From positions 1-59,606 of the forward strand of contig WFPC01000047.1 of NCBI GenBank assembly GCA_015487785.1: a stretch of 59,606 nt of DNA. The letters run 5' to 3'. The DNA is from Gammaproteobacteria bacterium (GTDB lineage Bacteria; Pseudomonadota; Gammaproteobacteria; S012-40). Made by a program: the position numbers and the translations under genes. A model generated the notes under the pieces. It saw only the letters and a program-made list of their open reading frames with translations, was not told the DNA's origin and did not search any database. Numbering within the stretch: position 1 is the first letter of the stretch; every line of letters starts with the position of its first letter. This document shows positions 55,508-59,606 of the stretch, piece by piece.

Positions 55508-58282
55508 ATGAAACATGCGCGCATAATGTTTGGCTGCCTGTTGGCCGTTTCATTGCTGTTGGCCGGCTGTTCCGGCTCAGACATGACAGCCGCCGAGCAT
55601 CTGCAACGGGCCAAGCAATTTCTGGCGCAGGGCGATACCAAAGCCGGCATCATCGAATTCAAGAATGCCTTGCGCAAAGATCCCGACAATGCCGAAGCGC
55701 GCTGGCTGCTGGGAGAACTCTACCTGGAACTGGGGGCTGGCGCCGATGCAGAAAAGGAATTGCTCCGGGCGAGGGAACTGGGCGTGGGTGACGAAGTGTT
55801 GTTGCCGAAATTGCTCAAGGCCATGCTGATACAGGGGAAGTACAGCGAACTTGCAGGCTTTGACATTCCGCAGATGAACGATCCCAAGGCGCAGGCCGAT
55901 GCCCTGGCATTGCGTGGCATCGCTCTGTTCTACCAGAAAAAGCAGGAAGAAGCCGAAAAGGCTCTGCGCGCGGCCCTGCAGCTCGATCCCCAGTCCTTGC
56001 AGGCGCTGGTGGGCATGGCCAGGCTGGTGGGGCAGAAGGACTTGAAGGCAGCCCGGGCTTACCTGGACCAGGCCCTGACCCTGGATGAGCATTTCGTCGA
56101 TGCCTGGACAGCCATGGGAGACTTGTTGCAGCTCTCCGGCGAATACGACAAGGCGCTGGAAGCCTACGACAAGGCCATCGCCAACAGCAAGGGGGCCGCG
56201 CCCAACGAACATCTGAAAAGGGCCACGCTCTACATTCGTCTAAAGCAATACGACAAGGCGCGGAAAGATATCACCTATCTGAAGAAGAAATATCCCAAGA
56301 ACGCACAAGTTCTCTACACCGAAGGCATGCTGTATTTCTATTCGGAACAGTTTCCCCAGGCCGAAGCGGCCCTGGAGGAAGCCTTGCGTCTCAATGACAA
56401 GGCCATCTGGTCGCGTTATTACCTCGGTGCTGTGCAATTCATCCAGGGTAAACAGGAGCAGGCCCGTGACAACCTGAGCCGTTTCCTGGCTTCGCTGCCG
56501 GGTTATGTGCCGGCGAGAAAGATTCTGGCCCTGATCAAGCTGCGCGACCGCGAGTATGCCGAGGTTGAGAAACTCATGCGTCCGGTGGTGGAACAGATCG
56601 AGGATGACGTCTATGCGCTGAACTTCCTTGCCGTGGCCCTGTTGGAACAGGGACAAACCGACGAGGCCATCAAGCTCTTCGAGAAAGTAGCCGATTTGCA
56701 GCCGGAATCCGGTGAGGCACGCATGCGCCTGGGGCTAGGGCTCCTGCTGAAGGGTGACAAAGAGCGCGCCTTCGACACCTTGAAGACGGCCATCGACGCG
56801 GATGCCGATCTCTACCAAGCCAATGCCGTGTTGATTCTGGGCTATCTCAAGGACAACAAACTGAAACAGGCCCGACAGGCTGCCGAGCGGTTCGTGAAAC
56901 GCAAGCCGGACAGCGCCATTGCGCATATCCTGTTGGGCAAGGTCTATCTTGCAAGCAATGACACCGAGGCTGCCGCAAAGGCCTTTGCCAAGGCCGTTGA
57001 ATTGCAGCCCGGGGATATCGTGGCGAACACGCATCTGGCCGCGCTGGCATTGGACAATCAACAATACGACAAGGCCGAGGCGTATTACCAGGCCATTCTC
57101 GCCAAGTATGAAAAACATCTGGCCACCCTGCAGAACCTGGCTGCCCTGGAGGCACGCCGGGGCAACGAGGAAAAAGCCAAGCAGATTCTGCAGCAGGCGA
57201 TAGAGGCACATCCGGATGCCGTTCAGCCCAGGGTGCTGTTGGCCAACAAATACCTCAAGGAAAATAACCCGGAGCGGGCCCGCAGCATCATTGGCGAGCT
57301 GCTCAACGAGAAGCCCGGTGATCCGCTGTTGCTGGGCGTGATGGCCGAGTCCTTGCTGGCGCTGAAACAATATGACGATGCTGTTCTGATTTTGAAACAA
57401 CTGATCAAAAACAGCCCGAAGAATGCGCAAGCCTATTTCAAGCTGGCTCAGGCCCATGCCAGGCTGGGACAGACGGAGGCCGCCAAAGAGGCTCTGGCCA
57501 CGGCCTTGGAGTTGAAGCCCGATCTGCTGCAGGCGAAAATCCTGCGTGCCCATATTGCACTCTCGGAGCGTGACATGGAAACCGCTCGTGAGCTATTGGC
57601 GGAAATCAAGCAACAGCAACGGGATACAGACGATATTGCCTTGCTGGAGCTTGAAGGCGCGGTTCTTGCCGACTCGGGCAAGCTCGAAGAAGCCTTGCCT
57701 TTGTATCGCAAGCTGTTCGACAAGGCACCCAGTATCGAGACCCTCAAGCGTTTGACACGGCTGCAATGGCTGTTGGGGCAGAAAGCGCTTTCCACGCAGG
57801 CGCTGGAACAATGGGTGGGCCAGAATCCGGACGATGTCGCCGCCCGCCTCGAACTGGCCAACAACTATCTGATGGGCAAACAGATCGATGCGGCCCTGGA
57901 ACAATATCGCAAGATTCTGGAGCAGGACAAGAACAACCTTCTGGCCCTGAACAACCTGGCCTGGCATCTGAGAAAGAAGAACCCCCAGCAGGCACTCGTC
58001 TACGCCACGCGGGCGAGCGAGTTGGCCCCCGAGCTGCCCGGTGTAATGGATACACTGGCCATGGTCTTGCTGGAAACGGGTGAACTGGCCAGGGCCGGAC
58101 GCATGATAGAGCGGGCTTTGGCAAAACGTCCCGACGATCCCTCCCTGCTGTATCACAAGGCCATTATCGACGCGGCTGGCGGCCAAAAGGAAGCCGCGAA
58201 AAAGGCTTTGCAGAATTTGTTGAAAGAACACCAGAGATTCAGGGAACGCGAGGAAGCAGAGGCTTTCCTACAGACCTTGTAA
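55508..58282 (+). CDS. prsT: PrsT-type TPR-repeat lipoprotein, copy 2
   Basis: 924 residues. A lipoprotein signal peptide ends in LLLAGC (Cys at about 21), so it should be outer-membrane or inner-membrane anchored. The mature part is TPR repeats with the same phasing as copy 1 (AEHLQRAKQFLAQGDTKAG, NALRKDPDNAEARWLLGELY). It is richer in Lys and Glu, and its codons are more AT-rich than in copy 1, so the two are not a recent duplication. An AAAAAGGA element lies before the ATG. It is the last gene of the block that starts at epsB. Confidence 0.92.
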   Translation: MKHARIMFGCLLAVSLLLAGCSGSDMTAAEHLQRAKQFLAQGDTKAGIIEFKNALRKDPDNAEARWLLGELYLELGAGADAEKELLRARELGVGDEVLLPKLLKAMLIQGKYSELAGFDIPQMNDPKAQADALALRGIALFYQKKQEEAEKALRAALQLDPQSLQALVGMARLVGQKDLKAARAYLDQALTLDEHFVDAWTAMGDLLQLSGEYDKALEAYDKAIANSKGAAPNEHLKRATLYIRLKQYDKARKDITYLKKKYPKNAQVLYTEGMLYFYSEQFPQAEAALEEALRLNDKAIWSRYYLGAVQFIQGKQEQARDNLSRFLASLPGYVPARKILALIKLRDREYAEVEKLMRPVVEQIEDDVYALNFLAVALLEQGQTDEAIKLFEKVADLQPESGEARMRLGLGLLLKGDKERAFDTLKTAIDADADLYQANAVLILGYLKDNKLKQARQAAERFVKRKPDSAIAHILLGKVYLASNDTEAAAKAFAKAVELQPGDIVANTHLAALALDNQQYDKAEAYYQAILAKYEKHLATLQNLAALEARRGNEEKAKQILQQAIEAHPDAVQPRVLLANKYLKENNPERARSIIGELLNEKPGDPLLLGVMAESLLALKQYDDAVLILKQLIKNSPKNAQAYFKLAQAHARLGQTEAAKEALATALELKPDLLQAKILRAHIALSERDMETARELLAEIKQQQRDTDDIALLELEGAVLADSGKLEEALPLYRKLFDKAPSIETLKRLTRLQWLLGQKALSTQALEQWVGQNPDDVAARLELANNYLMGKQIDAALEQYRKILEQDKNNLLALNNLAWHLRKKNPQQALVYATRASELAPELPGVMDTLAMVLLETGELARAGRMIERALAKRPDDPSLLYHKAIIDAAGGQKEAAKKALQNLLKEHQRFREREEAEAFLQTL

Positions 58283-58301
58283 ACCCGGGGCCGTTTCTTT
58301 G

Positions 58302-58420
58302 CGCCCTTTCTTTGCGGCACCAAAGAAAGGGCGTCGCCCGCCGGGCGAGTCCGGCATTCGATTCCAGCCCCGCGCAGCGGCGCGAAAGTTTTCTCCTGTC
58401 GTTCAGGAGGCCACGGCGGC
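58302..58420. repeat. Dispersed repeat, copy A, with 12-bp hairpin
   Basis: A hairpin, CGCCCTTTCTTT (58302-58313) and AAAGAAAGGGCG (58322-58333), is followed by a segment from 58337 that recurs at 59437. The first 25 nt of that segment (58337-58361, beginning CCCGCCGGGCG) are identical in both copies; similarity declines after that to about 58420. Similar stretches occur widely in gammaproteobacterial genomes and are often annotated as a false small protein (MRPFFAAPKKGRRPP-type). It lies between prsT2 and the convergent ThiF gene. Confidence 0.85.
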
Positions 58421-58460
58421 CACGGACTTCGCCGCCCTCAAGAATCTTGGCCTTTTCAGC

Positions 58461-59372
58461 TTATTTCACATTTATTTTCTGAAAAGCCTGGTCGAGCCCG
58501 TGTTTGCGGAACTGATGTACTATGACTCTGCGTTTCAGCCGTTGCAGTAACCCCCGGTTACCTTTCGGCAGCCTGCCTTTGGCGAGTTTCTGCCGGTAGG
58601 CGTCGAATTGCAGATAGCAGGGAGCCACACGGGAGGGTGCCCGGCCGAGCAGAATCCTGATCGCCTCGGCGCCCACCAGGCAAGCGGCCATCTGGACACC
58701 GACGACCGATGAGGGGCCGCGGCCGGTTTCCGGATCCACGCCGCTGATATCCATATATTTGATGTGAAGCGCCGCTGGAGCCAGTCCCAGCAGGAAATTG
58801 ACGATCTGGTCGTAATAACTTTGCTGATCATTCAGGTCGAAATATTCATCGAAGCTCATGCCATCGATGGTGAATGTCAACAAGGTACCGGAGAACCCCA
58901 AGGGGGCGGCGGTGAGCGCGGGAATGCCGGCTTTCCTGGCAGCGGCAAACAACAAGCGGCGGGCCGGCAGGGAAAAGAAGTCGATGCCATCGATCACCAG
59001 GTCCGCGCCATCGAGGAAGGGGCCAATATTGTGTTCGCCTATGCCCTCGGGCAGGAACTCGACATCGCTTTCGGGATTGATGGCACGAATCATTCGTGCG
59101 ATGACCTCGGCCTTGTTTTCCCCCACTGTGGCGAGCGTGGCGCCAAACTGGCGATTGAAATTGCCCATGGAGAAAGTATCCGGGTCGCAGACCCTGAACT
59201 TGCCCACGCCCAGCCTGGCCAGGGTATGCGCATGAGCGCCCCCGACACCACCACAGCCAGCGATGACAACGCGTTTCTTCTTGAGGATGTCTTGCTCGGT
59301 CGTGGAGATCAGGCCACGGTTGCGTGAAAAAGCGACATCATAGTCGAAGTCGATGTTATCGGACATGGGCAT
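58461..59372 (-). CDS. ThiF/HesA/MoeB-family E1-like adenylyltransferase
   Basis: 303 residues. The nucleotide-binding site is VVIAGCGGVGGAHAHTLARLG, followed by VCDPDTFSMGNFNRQFGA and the conserved DGIDFFSLPARRLL; the later segment GVDPETGRGPSSVVGVQMAA carries the crossover region. E1-like proteins adenylate a C-terminal carboxylate, often of a ubiquitin-like sulfur carrier, but none is in the window. It lacks zinc CxxC pairs and a rhodanese domain, so it is not MoeB/ThiF proper. An in-frame ATG two codons later is an alternative start. Flanked on both sides by copies of a dispersed repeat. Role unknown. Confidence 0.88.
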   Translation of the reverse strand: MPMSDNIDFDYDVAFSRNRGLISTTEQDILKKKRVVIAGCGGVGGAHAHTLARLGVGKFRVCDPDTFSMGNFNRQFGATLATVGENKAEVIARMIRAINPESDVEFLPEGIGEHNIGPFLDGADLVIDGIDFFSLPARRLLFAAARKAGIPALTAAPLGFSGTLLTFTIDGMSFDEYFDLNDQQSYYDQIVNFLLGLAPAALHIKYMDISGVDPETGRGPSSVVGVQMAACLVGAEAIRILLGRAPSRVAPCYLQFDAYRQKLAKGRLPKGNRGLLQRLKRRVIVHQFRKHGLDQAFQKINVK

Positions 59373-59436
59373 TGCTCGCTTGCTGGCTACACTGGCTAGT
59401 TCGACAAACGCAGGCAGAACTTGAGTTTGCCGGGCA

Positions 59437-59520
59437 CCCGCCGGGCGAGTCCGGCATTCGATACAGGCCCCGTGCAGCGGCTCGAAAAGCTTTCCCCTGT
59501 CATTTAGGATGCCACGACGG
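59437..59520. repeat. Dispersed repeat, copy B (degenerate)
   Basis: Same orientation as copy A and exactly 1,100 nt further on. 25 identical nt at the left end, then GCAGCGG, TCGAAAAG and CCTGT blocks shared with small substitutions. The hairpin preceding copy A is missing here. It lies just upstream of the ThiF gene start. Confidence 0.8.
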
Positions 59521-59561
59521 TTGCGAATTCCACCGGTTCTCCGGGGCGCGGATTGGGCGGA

Positions 59562-59606
59562 TCAACTGGCCTTGGCCCTTTCATAGAGGGAATAGGGCGC
59601 ATAGGC
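59562..59606 (-). CDS. Possible 3' end of a minus-strand gene
   Basis: The minus strand reads AYAPYSLYERAKAS then TGA, with no stop before the window edge. The residue composition looks protein-like, but 14 codons are too few to assign a family. The gene would lie upstream of the ThiF gene on the same strand. Confidence 0.3.
   Translation of the reverse strand, partial: AYAPYSLYERAKAS

Noticed and set aside
58299-58550. An 83-codon frame (MRPFFAAPKKG type) between prsT2 and the ThiF gene
   Set aside because: It lies on a dispersed repeat with a hairpin and runs into the ThiF 3' end; such frames are commonly annotated falsely on this repeat.

Overview
The window looks like a chromosome segment of a free-living, GC-rich gammaproteobacterium, plausibly a sulfur-metabolising or chemolithotrophic lineage. 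This is inferred from gammaproteobacterial-type housekeeping genes (dxs-ispA-xseB, cysG, tcdA), a fused ATP sulfurylase/APS kinase, flagellar motor genes with sigma-28-type promoters, and an exopolysaccharide locus of the PEP-CTERM/exosortase type. The species cannot be fixed from sequence alone. No rRNA, tRNA, CRISPR array, transposase or prophage was seen.

Layout. 1-4.1 kb (+): the 3' end of a thioredoxin-like gene, tadA, a di-haem cytochrome c peroxidase, and motA-motB behind a convincing FliA promoter. 4.1-10 kb (-): folE2, queD, dxs, ispA, xseB and selO. 10.1-11.4 kb (-): two gene remnants, a 5'-truncated FN3/membrane gene and a 3'-truncated SWIM/SNF2 gene, butt-joined at about 10,525 as in a deletion scar. 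11.5-16.3 kb (+): a COG4255-like protein, a short MutS2-like ATPase without an Smr domain, an AsnO-type amidotransferase of the N-acetylglutaminylglutamine amide pathway, and monothiol glutaredoxin grxD. 16.4-20.1 kb (-): an ECF sigma factor with a small zinc-finger anti-sigma partner, and a sat-cysC fusion followed after 2 nt by a DHH phosphoesterase. 20.2-23.6 kb (+): a compact arsenosugar-type operon (ArsS radical SAM, a methyltransferase and two glycosyltransferase-like proteins).

23.6-33.1 kb (+): a chemoreceptor behind a FliA-like promoter, a 1,533-residue secreted RHS/YD-repeat protein with an unassigned C-terminal tail, and immediately downstream a 144-residue protein made of a signal peptide, two YD repeats, a Gly/Ser linker and a GlyGly-CTERM-like anchor. 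A strong sigma-70 promoter with an inverted repeat at its start site then drives a fatty-acid-hydroxylase/sterol-desaturase-family gene, followed by a TVP38 membrane protein. 33.3-35.5 kb (+): tcdA and cysG. 35.6-40 kb (-): an RND pump and its membrane fusion protein. 40.2-43.4 kb (+): an SBBP beta-propeller protein, also with a GlyGly-CTERM-like end, and a NUDIX hydrolase.

43.4-59.6 kb is a surface-polysaccharide region. Ugd, a TviB/WbpA-type dehydrogenase and a nucleotide-sugar epimerase (-) supply UDP-uronate precursors. A cyclic-nucleotide-binding protein, an EpsB-type initiating sugar transferase, the PrsK/PrsR two-component pair and two tandem PrsT-type TPR proteins (+) supply synthesis and regulation. 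No exosortase gene lies in the window. It closes with a lone ThiF/HesA-family E1-like enzyme (-) flanked by two copies of an approximately 85-nt dispersed repeat.
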